The translations under genes and the position numbers were made by a program. Below, one piece after another: positions 42,461 through 51,508 of a stretch of DNA of 64,000 bases. The stretch spans positions 1-64,000 of the forward strand of contig NZ_NSGG01000012.1 in NCBI RefSeq assembly GCF_002295065.1, written 5' to 3'. Under the pieces are notes generated by a model. It was given only the letters and a program-made list of their open reading frames with translations, was not told the DNA's origin and did no database searches. Position 1 is the first letter of the stretch; each line of letters starts with the position of its first letter. Source of the DNA: Mesorhizobium sp. WSM3859. Lineage in GTDB: Bacteria; Pseudomonadota; Alphaproteobacteria; Rhizobiales; Rhizobiaceae.

Positions 42461-43516
42461 ATGCCGACGACGATGAAGGGTCCCGGGCTGTTTCTGGCGC
42501 AGTTCGCGGGCGACGCCGCACCGTTCAATTCACTGGCTTCGATCACCAAATGGGCGGCCGGCCTCGGCTACAAGGGCGTGCAGATTCCGACCTGGGACGG
42601 ACGCCTGTTCGACCTCAAGAAAGCAGCCTCGTCGAAAGCCTATTGCGACGAGGTGAAAGGCATCTGCTCGGACGCGAGCGTCGAGATCACCGAATTGTCG
42701 ACGCATCTGCAAGGGCAACTGGTGGCGGTGCATCCTGCCTATGACGCGCAGATGGACGGCTTCGCGCCGCCATCGGTGCACAACAATCCCAAGGCGCGGC
42801 AGAAATGGGCTGTCGAACAGATGGAGTTCGGCGCCAAGGCATCGCGCAATCTCGGGCTGAACGCTTCGGTGTCGTTCACCGGCTCGCTGGCTTTCCCTTA
42901 CCTCTATCCCTTCCCGCAGCGGCCGGCGGGGCTGATCGAGGAAGCCTTTGGCGAGCTCGGCAAACGCTGGAAGCCGATTCTCGATGTCTATGAGGACAAT
43001 GGCGTCGATATCGGCTACGAGATCCACCCTTCAGAGGACGTGTTCGATGGCGCGACCTTCGAGATGTTCCTGGACGCGGTCGGCGGGCACAAGCGCTGCA
43101 ACATCAATTACGACCCGTCGCATTTCCTGCTGCAGCAGCTCGACTATCTCGAATTCATCGATATCTACCACGAGCGGATCAAGGCGTTCCACGTCAAGGA
43201 TGCCGAGTTCAACCCGACCGGACGGCAGGGCGTCTATTCCGGCTATCAGGGCTGGGTAAACCGGGCGGGCCGCTTCCGTTCGCTTGGCGACGGGCAAGTG
43301 GATTTCGGCGGCATCTTCTCAAAACTCACCCAGTATAATTACGATTCCTGGGCGGTGCTGGAATGGGAATGCTGCCTGAAGCATCCCGAGGACGGCGCTG
43401 CCGAAGGCGCGCCTTTCATCCAGCATCACATCATCCGGGTGACGGAGAAGGCCTTCGACGATTTCGCCGCCGGCACGACCGACAAGAAGCTGCTGCGCGC
43501 CATGATGGGGATTTGA
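42461..43516 (+). CDS. Sugar phosphate isomerase/epimerase family protein
   Basis: A 351-residue TIM-barrel protein. Probable metal ligands are Glu in YEIHPSEDVFDG, Asp in NINYDPSHFLLQQ, His in IKAFHVKDAEF and Glu in AVLEWECC. It heads the rightward operon with a Gfo/Idh/MocA dehydrogenase and a third isomerase-like gene, a set often seen in breakdown of modified sugars or inositols via keto-sugars. ATG at 42461 is preferred to 42455 because GGGAGG then has normal spacing. Confidence 0.87.
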   Translation: MPTTMKGPGLFLAQFAGDAAPFNSLASITKWAAGLGYKGVQIPTWDGRLFDLKKAASSKAYCDEVKGICSDASVEITELSTHLQGQLVAVHPAYDAQMDGFAPPSVHNNPKARQKWAVEQMEFGAKASRNLGLNASVSFTGSLAFPYLYPFPQRPAGLIEEAFGELGKRWKPILDVYEDNGVDIGYEIHPSEDVFDGATFEMFLDAVGGHKRCNINYDPSHFLLQQLDYLEFIDIYHERIKAFHVKDAEFNPTGRQGVYSGYQGWVNRAGRFRSLGDGQVDFGGIFSKLTQYNYDSWAVLEWECCLKHPEDGAAEGAPFIQHHIIRVTEKAFDDFAAGTTDKKLLRAMMGI

Positions 43517-43527
43517 CCCGATTTATG

Positions 43528-43642
43528 CTCCCCCTTGAGGGGAGGATGGCCCGAAGGGCCGGGTGGGTCGGTTCATGCCGAGCTCCACGCCGGGCGACCC
43601 CACCCGATCCGCTGCGCGGATCGACCTCCCCTCAAGGGGGAG
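43528..43642. repeat. Palindromic repeat, CTCCCC/GGGGAG type
   Basis: CTCCCCCTTGAGGGG and CCCCTCAAGGGGGAG are inverted ends around GGCCCGAAGGGCC and GATCCGCTGCGCGGATC hairpins. It lies between two genes of the rightward operon, just upstream of the Gfo/Idh/MocA RBS. Confidence 0.8.
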
Positions 43643-43669
43643 GTGACAACCAAGAGGAGAGGACAAAAA

Positions 43670-44857
43670 ATGGTCGGCGCATCGAAGTCGGAAACAGGAG
43701 GCGGCCCGATCCGCTACGGCATGGTTGGCGGCGGGCAGGGCGCCTTCATCGGTGCGGTACACCGTATCGCGGCGCGCATGGACAATGACTTCGTGCTGGT
43801 GGCCGGCGCGCTGTCGTCGAACCCGGAACGGGCGAAGGCCTCGGCCGCGGAACTCGGGCTCGATCCGGCACGCAGCTACGGCTCCTATGCGGAGATGGCC
43901 AAGGCGGAAGCCAAGCGTCCCGACGGCATCGAGGCGGTGGCCATCGTCACGCCCAACAACGTGCATGTGCCGGCGGCCAAGGCCTTCCTCGAGGCCGGCA
44001 TCCATGTCATCTGCGACAAGCCGCTGGCGACCTCGCTGGCCGAGGCGAAGAAGCTTGCCGCCCTGGTCGAGAAGGCCGGCAAGGTGTTTGTGCTTACCCA
44101 CAATTACACCGCCTATCCGATGATCCGGCAGGCGCGCGACATGGTGGCCAAGGGCCAGCTCGGCGACATCCGCATCGTGCAGTCGGAATATCCGCAGGAC
44201 TGGCTGACCGAGGATCTCGCCGCCACCGGCCAGAAGCAGGCCTCGTGGCGCTCCGACCCCAAGCAGGCCGGCGCCGGCGGCGCGCTGGGCGACATCGGCA
44301 CGCATGCCTACAACCTTGCCCGTTTCGTCTCGGGGCTGGAGCTGGATTCTTTGTCGGCCGATCTCGACGCCTTCGTGCCGGGCCGCCAGCTCGACGACAA
44401 TGTCAATGTCATGCTGCGCTTCAAGCCGGTCGGCAACAAGCATCCGGCCAAGGGCATGATCTGGGCAAGCCAGGTGGCGCCGGGCCATGAGAACGGGCTG
44501 AAGCTGCGCATCTACGGCTCGAAGGGCGGGTTGGAATGGGTGCAGGCCGATCCGAACTATCTCTGGTACACGCCGTTCGGCCAGCCAAAGCAGCTTTTGA
44601 CGCGGGCCGGCGCTGGCGCGATGCCAGTTGCGGCGCGTGTGACCCGTGTGCCATCCGGCCATCCGGAAGGCTATCTCGAAGGTTTCGCCAACATCTACCA
44701 GGAGGCCGCCCGCGCCATCCGCGCGGCGCGCAGAAGAGGCGGCAAGCCGGCTAAGGACGTGGTCTTCCCGACGATCGCGGACGGCGTCGAGGGCATGGCC
44801 TTCATCGAGGCTTGCGTGAAGTCGTCGAAGAAAAATGGGGCGTGGACGAAGCTCTAG
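43670..44857 (+). CDS. Gfo/Idh/MocA family oxidoreductase
   Basis: A 395-residue NAD(P) sugar dehydrogenase: Rossmann fold with IRYGMVGGGQGAFIGAVHR (residues about 14-32), IVTPNNVHVP, HVICDKPLATSLAEA (the conserved DKP/EKP) and the catalytic GDIGTHAYNLARFVSG. RBS GAGGAGAGGAC precedes the ATG. It likely oxidises a sugar ring carbon to a keto intermediate for the neighbouring isomerase-like proteins. Confidence 0.92.
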   Translation: MVGASKSETGGGPIRYGMVGGGQGAFIGAVHRIAARMDNDFVLVAGALSSNPERAKASAAELGLDPARSYGSYAEMAKAEAKRPDGIEAVAIVTPNNVHVPAAKAFLEAGIHVICDKPLATSLAEAKKLAALVEKAGKVFVLTHNYTAYPMIRQARDMVAKGQLGDIRIVQSEYPQDWLTEDLAATGQKQASWRSDPKQAGAGGALGDIGTHAYNLARFVSGLELDSLSADLDAFVPGRQLDDNVNVMLRFKPVGNKHPAKGMIWASQVAPGHENGLKLRIYGSKGGLEWVQADPNYLWYTPFGQPKQLLTRAGAGAMPVAARVTRVPSGHPEGYLEGFANIYQEAARAIRAARRRGGKPAKDVVFPTIADGVEGMAFIEACVKSSKKNGAWTKL

Positions 44858-44865
44858 GGGTGCCG

Positions 44866-44985
44866 ATACTCAGGTGAGGCCGGCCTGCGAACGGCGGCTT
44901 CCTGCGCTTCCGGTGCTCACGTACCTAAGTACGCTCCGCTCCGGTTCTCGGAAGCCACCGTTCTCGACTCGGCATGACCTGAATC
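44866..44985. repeat. Family C hairpin repeat, long copy
   Basis: ACTCAGGT..ACCTGAAT outer ends, GGCGGCTTCC paired with GGAAGCCACC, and a central ACGTAC CTAA GTACG tip give one long hairpin. The short relative at 17827-17885 lacks the distal half. Placed between two genes of the rightward sugar operon. Confidence 0.78.
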
Positions 44986-45025
44986 TCATCACCCCTTGAT
45001 CGAAGGTAATGGGGAGGGGGTGTCG

Positions 45026-45877
45026 ATGAAAATCGGCATGTGCATGTTCTTATGGACCACCAGCGTGTCGAAGAGGCACGAGGCGCTGCTGAAGGACATC
45101 AAGGCGACGGGCTTCGACGGTGTCGAGATACCGGTCTTTGCCGGCGCGCCTGACGACTACAAGAAACTCGGCGCCATGCTCGACCGTATCGGGCTGGAGC
45201 GCACCGCGGTCTCGGCGATGGGCGATCCGGCGATGAACCTGATCTCGCCGGATGCCGCCACGCGCAAGGCCGGTATTGACTACATGAAATGGGCGATCGA
45301 CTGCAGCGCTGCCCTTGGCGCCAACACGTTGAGCGGACCGCTGCATTCGACGCTCGGCGCCTTTTCCGGCAGCGGGCCGACTTCCGCCGAGAAGAAGCGC
45401 TCGATCGCCTCGCAGCGCGCCATCGGCGACCATGCCGGCAAGAAGGGCGTGACCATCGGATTGGAAGCGCTCAACCGCTTCGAATGCTATCTGGTCAACA
45501 CCATGGCCGACCTGTCGGAGCATATCGACGCGATCGACCGGCCGCACATCAAGGCGATGTACGACACGTTCCACGCCAACATCGAGGAGGCCGATCCAAT
45601 CGGCGCCTATACGAAGCATTGCCGCAATATCGTTCACATCCACATCTCAGAGAACGATCGCGGCGTGCCGGGGCGTGGCAACATCCCGTGGAAGGAGACT
45701 TTCTCCGCCATCCGCAAAAGCGGCTATGACGACTGGCTGACGATCGAGTCGTTCGGACGCTCGCTGAAAGATCTCGCTGCGGCGACGAAGGTTTGGAGGG
45801 ATTTCGCGGAGAGCCCGGAGGCGGTTTATCGCGAGGGATATCGGCATATCAGGGAAGGGTGGAAGGCTGCCGCGTAG
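45026..45877 (+). CDS. Sugar phosphate isomerase/epimerase family protein (psicose/tagatose 3-epimerase-like)
   Basis: A 283-residue protein close to D-tagatose/D-psicose 3-epimerases. It has GLEALNRFECYLVNTMADL with the first metal Glu, KAMYDTFHANIEE (Asp), HIHISENDRGVPGRGNIPW (His and the GVPG loop) and LTIESFG (Glu). ATG at 45026 follows GGGAGGGGG. Last gene of the rightward operon. Confidence 0.9.
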   Translation: MKIGMCMFLWTTSVSKRHEALLKDIKATGFDGVEIPVFAGAPDDYKKLGAMLDRIGLERTAVSAMGDPAMNLISPDAATRKAGIDYMKWAIDCSAALGANTLSGPLHSTLGAFSGSGPTSAEKKRSIASQRAIGDHAGKKGVTIGLEALNRFECYLVNTMADLSEHIDAIDRPHIKAMYDTFHANIEEADPIGAYTKHCRNIVHIHISENDRGVPGRGNIPWKETFSAIRKSGYDDWLTIESFGRSLKDLAAATKVWRDFAESPEAVYREGYRHIREGWKAAA

Positions 45878-45890
45878 GCGCCTCTCCGTT

Positions 45891-46044
45891 CGTCATCCAC
45901 GGGCGGAGCGGGAGCGAAGCGGACGCGGAGACCCGAGGATCCATTCCGTGACGTCGACGCTCCGCGACGATGCAGAATTCTGCACCGCTGCATTCGACGG
46001 CTCAGGGAACGGAATGGATCCTCGGGTCAAGCCCGAGGATGACG
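45891..46044. repeat. Family B dispersed palindromic repeat, copy 2
   Basis: Same order of segments as 1959-2142: CGTCATCC, ATCCATTCCGTG, TGCAGAATTCTGCA, GGAATGGATCC, GATGACGA. It separates the convergent epimerase and phnE2 genes. Confidence 0.8.
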
Positions 46045-46053
46045 AAGTTAGGG

Positions 46054-47418
46054 TTACCCCCGCTCGGCCTGCAGCCGGTTGTAATCATGCAGCGTGCGGC
46101 TCAGCCGGCGGCGCAGGAAGTTCGAGATGTTGTCGAAGATGAAGACGACGAGCAGCGTCAAAAGCACCATGTAGAAGACGTTGGCCCAGTTCGAATTGGT
46201 GCGCATCGCTTCCCACAGCTTCAGGCCGATGCCGCCGGCGCCGACGGCGCCGATGATGGTCGCGCCGCGGATGTTGGATTCCCACTGGTAGAGCGTCTGG
46301 CTGATGAAGACCGGCACCACTTCCGGCAGCACGCCGTAGCGCTGCACCAAAATCCCGTTGGCGCCGGTCGAGAGCACGCCTTCGCGCGGCTTGTCGTCGA
46401 TGTTCTCCAGCGCCTCGGAATAGGTTTTGCCGAGCGTGCCTATCTCGGTGAAGAAGATCGCGGCGCTGCCGGCCAGCGGTCCAGGGCCGAAGGCGCGGGT
46501 GAAGAACAGCGCCCAAATCAACATGTCGACCGAGCGCATGAAATCGAAGAAGCGCTTCAGCACCTGGCTCAGAACGCCGCTCGGCGTGATGTTGCGGGCG
46601 GCGAAGAAGGCGAGCGGGAAGGCGACGATGCCGCCGAGCAGCGTGCCGAGGAACGCCATGACGATGGTCTGCAGGAGCTTCGTCCAGACATCGCCATGCT
46701 GCCACTGCGCATTGTTCCAGAAATTGTCGGCGGCCAGAGCGAGGTTCGACGTGCCGGGCCGGAGCTCAGGCCCCGAGACGATCAGCGAGATGACCTCGCC
46801 GGCCGGTTTGCCGAAGAAGGGCGAGCGAGTGTCGAAGACGAAATTGGCCCAGCCGAGGAAGCGCTTGCGTACCTTGACGCGGTCGACGGTGACGCGCACC
46901 TCGCCGGCAAAGCCCAGCTTGGCGACGATCTCGTCGTCATGGACGGTCACCCAGTCGGGCACCGGACCTGTGATCACAGGCTTGCCGCCGGTCAGCGATA
47001 TCGGCACGGTCACGCCGTTGGCCGTGATCGCCGCTTTGGTCTTGTCGAAGGTGACGGATTTGGCATCGCCGTCGACCTGCACGGTGTAAGTGCCGTCAGG
47101 ATTCTTGATCACCCAGTCCGGGTTGGGGTTTTCGCCGAGCGCCGAGAAGCGCAGATATTTCGGCGTGATCTCGGGCTGATCGAGGCGGAATTCCGGCTGC
47201 AGGTCGTAGCTGATCCATTGCGACAGGAAGAGCGGCAGGCGCTCCCAATGCGACTCGCGCAGCACCTGCGGCAGGCTGAAGAACCACAGAGCATAGCCAA
47301 GATAGAGCACTGTGCCCGCCATCAGCAGCAGCGGCCAGAAGCGCTTGTAGGCAGGCCGCTGGAAGATCTGCGGGTGGCGGTCTTCGATGGCGCTTAGTTC
47401 GTCGGCGGTCATGACCAT
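46054..47418 (-). CDS. phnE: Phosphonate ABC importer permease 2 with large periplasmic insert
   Basis: A 454-residue permease, far longer than the usual 260-290. After the first membrane segment (residues about 28-52) comes about 180 residues of soluble, beta-rich character (TYTVQVDGDAKSVTFDKTKA, GEVRVTVDRVKVRKRFLGWANFVF). The normal PhnE core follows (TKLLQTIVMAFLGTLLGGIVAFPLAFFAARN, EIGTLGKTYSEALENID, YQWESNIRGATIIGAVGAGGIG). The insert could contact the PhnD binding protein. Long PhnE2 forms occur in rhizobia. Last phn gene in this direction. Confidence 0.9.
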   Translation of the reverse strand: MVMTADELSAIEDRHPQIFQRPAYKRFWPLLLMAGTVLYLGYALWFFSLPQVLRESHWERLPLFLSQWISYDLQPEFRLDQPEITPKYLRFSALGENPNPDWVIKNPDGTYTVQVDGDAKSVTFDKTKAAITANGVTVPISLTGGKPVITGPVPDWVTVHDDEIVAKLGFAGEVRVTVDRVKVRKRFLGWANFVFDTRSPFFGKPAGEVISLIVSGPELRPGTSNLALAADNFWNNAQWQHGDVWTKLLQTIVMAFLGTLLGGIVAFPLAFFAARNITPSGVLSQVLKRFFDFMRSVDMLIWALFFTRAFGPGPLAGSAAIFFTEIGTLGKTYSEALENIDDKPREGVLSTGANGILVQRYGVLPEVVPVFISQTLYQWESNIRGATIIGAVGAGGIGLKLWEAMRTNSNWANVFYMVLLTLLVVFIFDNISNFLRRRLSRTLHDYNRLQAERG

Positions 47419-47435
47419 AGGCCACCTTTTCGGTT

Positions 47436-47505
47436 GACCATGATCTTGTCCGAAAACCGGCGTCCACTTTTCGCTAGCGCGGTCCTTCGGTTCGAGAACA
47501 TGGTC
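47436..47505. repeat. Family E repeat, copy 4
   Basis: GACCATG and CATGGTC flank CGAAAACCGGCGTCCACTTT with an extra inner segment. Located between phnE1 and phnE2, its last base is the first base of the phnE1 stop (47505-47507). Confidence 0.72.
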
Positions 47506-48458
47506 TAGGCGCTCATCAGGAAAGCCTGCTCGCCGACAAGCTTGCGGCGCAGCCAGGCGGAAAACTGGTCGACGAGGACGATGGTGATGAAGAGCAGGAG
47601 CACCAGCGCCAGCGTCTTGGCGCCGAAGCCGCGCGAGATGGCGAGCTTCAACTCCTCGCCGATGCCGCCGCCGCCGACCGCGCCCATGATGGTCGAGATG
47701 CGCACATTGATCTCGATTCTCAGCAGCGTATAGGACATGAAATTGGGCAGCACCTGCGGCAGGTCGGCAAAGCGCACGCGCTCGAACCAGTTGGCGCCGA
47801 CCGCGCGCAGGCCCTCCTCCGGGCGCATGTCGATATTCTCGTTGATCTCGTAGAACAGCTTACCCAGCGCGCCGATCGAATGCAGGCCGATGGCGATGAT
47901 GGCGGCGACCGGGCCGATCGAAACGATGGCCGCGAACAGGCCGGCAATAACGATCTCGGGAAAGGCGCGCAGCAATTCCATGAAGCGCTTGACGACAAGC
48001 CGCAGGATCGGGCTCGGCGTCAGGTTGCGCGCGGCGATGAAGGAGAAGGGAACGGCGAAGACGAAGCCGATGAAGGTCGAGACCAGCGCCACGTTCACCG
48101 TGGTCAGCATCAGCTCGAAATATTCGGGGATGTAGAAGCCATCCCATATATAGACGCGGCCGAGCGGGAAGTTGAATTCCTGCGTGCCCCTGTCGCTGGG
48201 CGAGGCGATGTCGAACAGCGCCCGCCAGACATCGTTCAAATCCTTCGGGATCAGCCAGCTCAGGAAATCGAGGATATGCGGCAGGCGGTCGAAGAAATGG
48301 CCGGCATTGGCCTCGTCGGCGAACCACATGGTCGCGAACATGGCGGCAAGCAGCAGGCCGACGCCGAGCGCGGTGTAGAAACGGCGCAGCGAGGTCTGGC
48401 GTCGCCAGGCGTCGGCCTGCTGGCGGGTGGCGTCGGAATGAAGTGTCGCTGATGTCAT
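47505..48458 (-). CDS. phnE: Phosphonate ABC importer permease 1
   Basis: A 317-residue permease: first membrane segment at about residues 25-47, SFIAARNLTPSPILRLVVKRFMELLRAFPEIVIAGLFAAIV, the loop KLFYEINENIDMRPEEGLRAVGANWFERV and IRISTIMGAVGGGGIGEEL, typical PhnE. ATG at 48458 chosen since upstream codons come from repeat sequence. Confidence 0.92.
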   Translation of the reverse strand: MTSATLHSDATRQQADAWRRQTSLRRFYTALGVGLLLAAMFATMWFADEANAGHFFDRLPHILDFLSWLIPKDLNDVWRALFDIASPSDRGTQEFNFPLGRVYIWDGFYIPEYFELMLTTVNVALVSTFIGFVFAVPFSFIAARNLTPSPILRLVVKRFMELLRAFPEIVIAGLFAAIVSIGPVAAIIAIGLHSIGALGKLFYEINENIDMRPEEGLRAVGANWFERVRFADLPQVLPNFMSYTLLRIEINVRISTIMGAVGGGGIGEELKLAISRGFGAKTLALVLLLFITIVLVDQFSAWLRRKLVGEQAFLMSA

Positions 48459-48487
48459 GATCGGGACATGCAAAAAGGGCGGCGCCG

Positions 48488-48536
48488 CCGCATCGGCCCG
48501 AAAATCGAAATCCGATTTTCGGAAAGTCCGATGCGG
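48488..48536. repeat. Family E-like repeat
   Basis: CCGCATCGG and CCGATGCGG flank GAAAATCGAAATCCGATTTTC, a nested hairpin. It lies in the 160-bp gap between phnD and phnE1, where a hairpin can favour binding-protein over permease synthesis. Confidence 0.65.
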
Positions 48537-48618
48537 CAATCCAAAGTGCCAAAGCGTACTTTGTGCGTCCAAGTGGACGCACGTCGCTTTGGTGAGCGCC
48601 GCCCTTTTCCTGATGCCT

Positions 48619-49527
48619 TTAGCCGCCGATGGCGGCTTTGCGGGCTTCGACGATGACGTTGTAGAAGTCCGGCTTAACGGGCACGTAGCCGGTGAAGTCG
48701 CCGCCTTCGACGCCTTCGAAGCAGGCCTTGTCCTTGGCCGGCAGGGCGGTGAAGAAAGCGGTGAGCTTGGCGGTCATGTCGTCGCCCAGCGCAGTGCGGA
48801 CAACCAGCGGACCGTTCGGGATCAGGCCCGAGCGCCACACTTCGACGAAGTCGTTCGGGTCGACGGCGCCCTTGGCGACTTCCTTGTGGAAGGTGCCGGA
48901 GGTGTAGCCGTTCTTGAAGTCGCCGATGCCCGAGGAATCGTCCACCGCCACGTCGACCTTGCCGTCGCGCACGGCCAGGATGTTGTTCTCGTGGCCGCCG
49001 TTGAACTGGGTCGAGGCGAAGTAGGTTTCGTTGGAAGCGCCGGTGTCCTTCGGGATCTGGGTCAGCGGGATCAGATAGCCCGAGGTCGAGTCCGGATCGG
49101 CGTAGCCAAGCTTCTTGCCCCTGGCCGACTTGATGTCGGTGATGCCGGAGGTCTTCAGCGCCAGGCCGACCGAATAATAGCCGGTCGAGCCGTCGGTCTG
49201 CTTGGTGGTGAGGATCGGGGTGACCGCCTTCGGGTCCTTCAGATAGACGCTGGCGTAGCCGGACGCGCCAAGCTCGGCGAAGTCGAGCGTGCCGCCGAGC
49301 AGGCCCTGGATGACGCCGTCATAGTCGGCGGCCGGGAACAGCGAAACCTTCTCGAAGCCGAATTCCGACTTCAGATGGTCGGCGAGGCACTGATAGTTGC
49401 GCAGGCGGTCGGTCTCATTCTCGCCGCCGAGGATGCCGACGCGGAATTCCTTGATATCAGCGGCGTGCGCGGCGCTTGCCGCCATGGCGAGCAGCGAAAC
49501 CGCTCCAAAAACCATCTTCCTGAACAT
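48619..49527 (-). CDS. phnD: Phosphonate ABC importer substrate-binding protein
   Basis: A 302-residue periplasmic protein with a Sec signal (residues 1-22, ending AAHA). Then KEFRVGILGGENETDRLRNYQCL, LFPAADYDGVIQGLLGGTLDFAELG, ARGKKLGYADPDSTSGYLIPL and AVDDSSGIGDF, as in PhnD. Encoded between phnC and the two phnE genes. Confidence 0.94.
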   Translation of the reverse strand: MFRKMVFGAVSLLAMAASAAHAADIKEFRVGILGGENETDRLRNYQCLADHLKSEFGFEKVSLFPAADYDGVIQGLLGGTLDFAELGASGYASVYLKDPKAVTPILTTKQTDGSTGYYSVGLALKTSGITDIKSARGKKLGYADPDSTSGYLIPLTQIPKDTGASNETYFASTQFNGGHENNILAVRDGKVDVAVDDSSGIGDFKNGYTSGTFHKEVAKGAVDPNDFVEVWRSGLIPNGPLVVRTALGDDMTAKLTAFFTALPAKDKACFEGVEGGDFTGYVPVKPDFYNVIVEARKAAIGG

Positions 49528-49669
49528 TTTGCTCTCTCTCCTGTTGTTCCGGCTGCGCGCCGGCGGCGTTCTGATTTTTCAAGTCTTGCCTTTGACGCTG
49601 GCGGGCGATCCGGGTTGCTCTGCCGAAATCCACGATTTGCCCGGACCGACTGGGGTCGGGGCGATGGAC

Positions 49670-50527
49670 TTAGTAACCAGGGAAGGCGGGTTCGAGCGGT
49701 CCGGCGGATGCGGTGATCTTCGGCCTGACGGTCACGCTGGTCGACGTGATCGCCTCGGAGATCTCGGCGCCGCTGGCATCGGCGCCGTAGACGGTGCGCA
49801 CGGCGTCGCGGTCGAGGTCTTCCGGGGCGCCGTCGAAGACGACCTTGCCGGCGGCCATGCCGATGATGCGGTTGCAGTAGGCGCGCGCGGTGTCCAGCGT
49901 GTGCAGGTTGGTGACGACGGTGATGCCTTCGCGCAGATTGATGTCGCGCAGCGAATCCATCACCACCTTGGCGTTGAGCGGGTCGAGCGAGGCGATCGGC
50001 TCGTCGGCCAGGAGCACCTTGGGCTGCTGCATCATGGCGCGCGCGATCGCGACACGCTGCTGCTGGCCGCCGGACAGCGTGCCGGCCGGCTGCAGCGCGG
50101 TGCGGGCTATGTCGAGGCGCTCAAGCGCGGCCACCGCCTCGGCGCATTCGGTGCGCGTGAACATGCCGAGCAGGTTGGAAACCGTGGAGCGATGGTTGAG
50201 GCGGCCGAGCAGGACATTGGTCAAGACGTCGAGACGCGGCACGAGGTTGAACTGCTGGAAGATCATGGCGCAGTCGCGCTGCCAGCGGCGCAGCGGCGAG
50301 CCCTGCAGGCTGGAGACCTCGGCGCCGTCAAAAAAAATCGACCCCTGGCTGGGATCGATGAGGCGGTTGATCATGCGCAGCAATGTCGACTTGCCCGCGC
50401 CGGAGCGGCCGATGATACCGACCATCTGACCGCGCGGGATCGAGATGTTGATGTCGCTGACAGCGGTGTTCTTGCCAAATCGTCGGGTTACGCCGCGGAT
50501 TTCGAGCGTGGCCGATGATGCTGACAT
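49670..50527 (-). CDS. phnC: Phosphonate ABC importer ATPase
   Basis: A 285-residue ATPase: Walker A GRSGAGKSTLLR near residue 40, Q-loop IFQQFNLVPRLDV, signature LSGGQQQRVAIARA, Walker B VLLADEPIASLD. The VPRLDVLTNVLLGRL and GSPLRRWQRDCAMIF stretches are characteristic of PhnC. First gene of the transport part phnC-D-E-E. A possible Pho box precedes it. Confidence 0.94.
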   Translation of the reverse strand: MSASSATLEIRGVTRRFGKNTAVSDINISIPRGQMVGIIGRSGAGKSTLLRMINRLIDPSQGSIFFDGAEVSSLQGSPLRRWQRDCAMIFQQFNLVPRLDVLTNVLLGRLNHRSTVSNLLGMFTRTECAEAVAALERLDIARTALQPAGTLSGGQQQRVAIARAMMQQPKVLLADEPIASLDPLNAKVVMDSLRDINLREGITVVTNLHTLDTARAYCNRIIGMAAGKVVFDGAPEDLDRDAVRTVYGADASGAEISEAITSTSVTVRPKITASAGPLEPAFPGY

Positions 50528-50608
50528 GGCAAAACTCCGGTACGTCGCGGTTTCGAAGGTCCGTTAACCTTCGCTAGCGCAGCCCGATGAAGCTGGGGTG
50601 TCGGATTG

Positions 50609-50626
50609 ATGTCAGTTTTGTTACGA
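50609..50626 (-). promoter_or_regulatory. Possible Pho box upstream of phnC
   Basis: On the minus strand the sequence reads TCGTAACAAAACTGACAT. The second half (CTGACAT) fits the PhoB consensus CTGTCAT well and the first half only partly, with the correct 4-base spacing. It lies about 80 bp upstream of phnC. Phosphate control of phn genes is usual in rhizobia. Confidence 0.4.
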
Positions 50627-50671
50627 GTCACAGGCTTGGCGGGGAATGCTGGGCTGTGTCGCTGCTCGGCG

Positions 50672-51382
50672 TCAGCCAAGCACCAGCAATTCCTCGAAAT
50701 GCTTCATGTCCCTGAAGCTGCAGAAGGCCGGCGGCTCAAGCTCAATCACGGGGGCTTCCCGCTCGAGGAAGGACAGGCTCTCGTCGAACAGATCCTGCCA
50801 GGCTGCCGTCCGTTCGTCGGCGAGGCGGCGGAGCTGGTAGGCGAAGGTGATGTGGAAGACATAGGCGTCGTGGTCCGGATGGCGGTAGCCGAACGGCACG
50901 GATAGCGCATCGCGCCACGCTTTCAGGATTTGGCGGTCTTCCTCGGTGGCGCCGGCGACGGTCAGGCCGTTCGGTGTGACGCCTATGGTCTTGACCCGGA
51001 ATGCGCCGTTGCCCTCGAAGCCCTGCAGGCGTTCCAGATAAAGACGCGTCATATCGTCGATGCCGGTGTCGAGCGGGACGTCGGACGGCCAGTAGGGAAG
51101 CCGGCGGCGGTATTCGATGATGCCCTGGAACAGCGTCATATGCAGGCTGGAGATCGGCGTGAAGGCAAGGCGATTGGCGTCAGGCATGGCCAGCATGCGT
51201 TCGCGCACCTCGACAATGGCTGCTTGCGAAGGCGAGTCTTCAACCAGATGGCAGACGACGGTGTTGCCCGGTTCGAGGAGGAAGTTGCCCGACGCGTCGT
51301 AACGAGTGCCGAGATGGATCGGCGGCTTCGGATTGGAGCCTTCGAAGAATCCGGCGAGCGAGGGTCTAACAGTGGCGAGCAT
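50672..51382 (-). CDS. DUF1868 protein, predicted 2H phosphoesterase
   Basis: A 236-residue protein of the DUF1868 type (PPIHLGTRYDASGNFLLEPGNTVVCHL near the N-terminus). Two HxT motifs, SLHMTLF and VFHITFA, mark the 2H phosphoesterase fold that opens cyclic phosphodiesters. Inside a C-P lyase cluster lacking PhnP, it could cleave 5-phosphoribosyl 1,2-cyclic phosphate, as proposed for other 2H proteins in phn operons; this is inference. ATG at 51382 has CAGGAG upstream. The longer frame would translate a 7-bp tandem repeat and is rejected. Confidence 0.82.
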   Translation of the reverse strand: MLATVRPSLAGFFEGSNPKPPIHLGTRYDASGNFLLEPGNTVVCHLVEDSPSQAAIVEVRERMLAMPDANRLAFTPISSLHMTLFQGIIEYRRRLPYWPSDVPLDTGIDDMTRLYLERLQGFEGNGAFRVKTIGVTPNGLTVAGATEEDRQILKAWRDALSVPFGYRHPDHDAYVFHITFAYQLRRLADERTAAWQDLFDESLSFLEREAPVIELEPPAFCSFRDMKHFEELLVLG

Positions 51383-51431
51383 GGCGATCTCCTGGGGAGA
51401 TCGGCTCTTGTCCGAGTCATGTGTCAAGGGT

Positions 51432-51508
51432 GTGAATGGTGAATGGTGAATGGTGAATGGTGAATGGTGAATGGTGAATGGTGAATGGTGAATGGTGAAT
51501 GGTGAATG
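51432..51508. repeat. Tandem repeat, 11 perfect copies of GTGAATG
   Basis: Eleven head-to-tail copies of the 7-base unit GTGAATG. Three inverted copies (CATTCAC) follow at 51530-51536, 51544-51550 and 51551-51557, so the block can form a hairpin. It lies between the acetyltransferase-like and DUF1868 genes, upstream of the latter. Copy number is likely to vary between strains. Confidence 0.95.

Noticed and set aside
51432..51508. A repeat block that might be taken for a CRISPR array.
   Set aside because: The 7-base units are directly adjacent with no spacers, and there are no cas genes.
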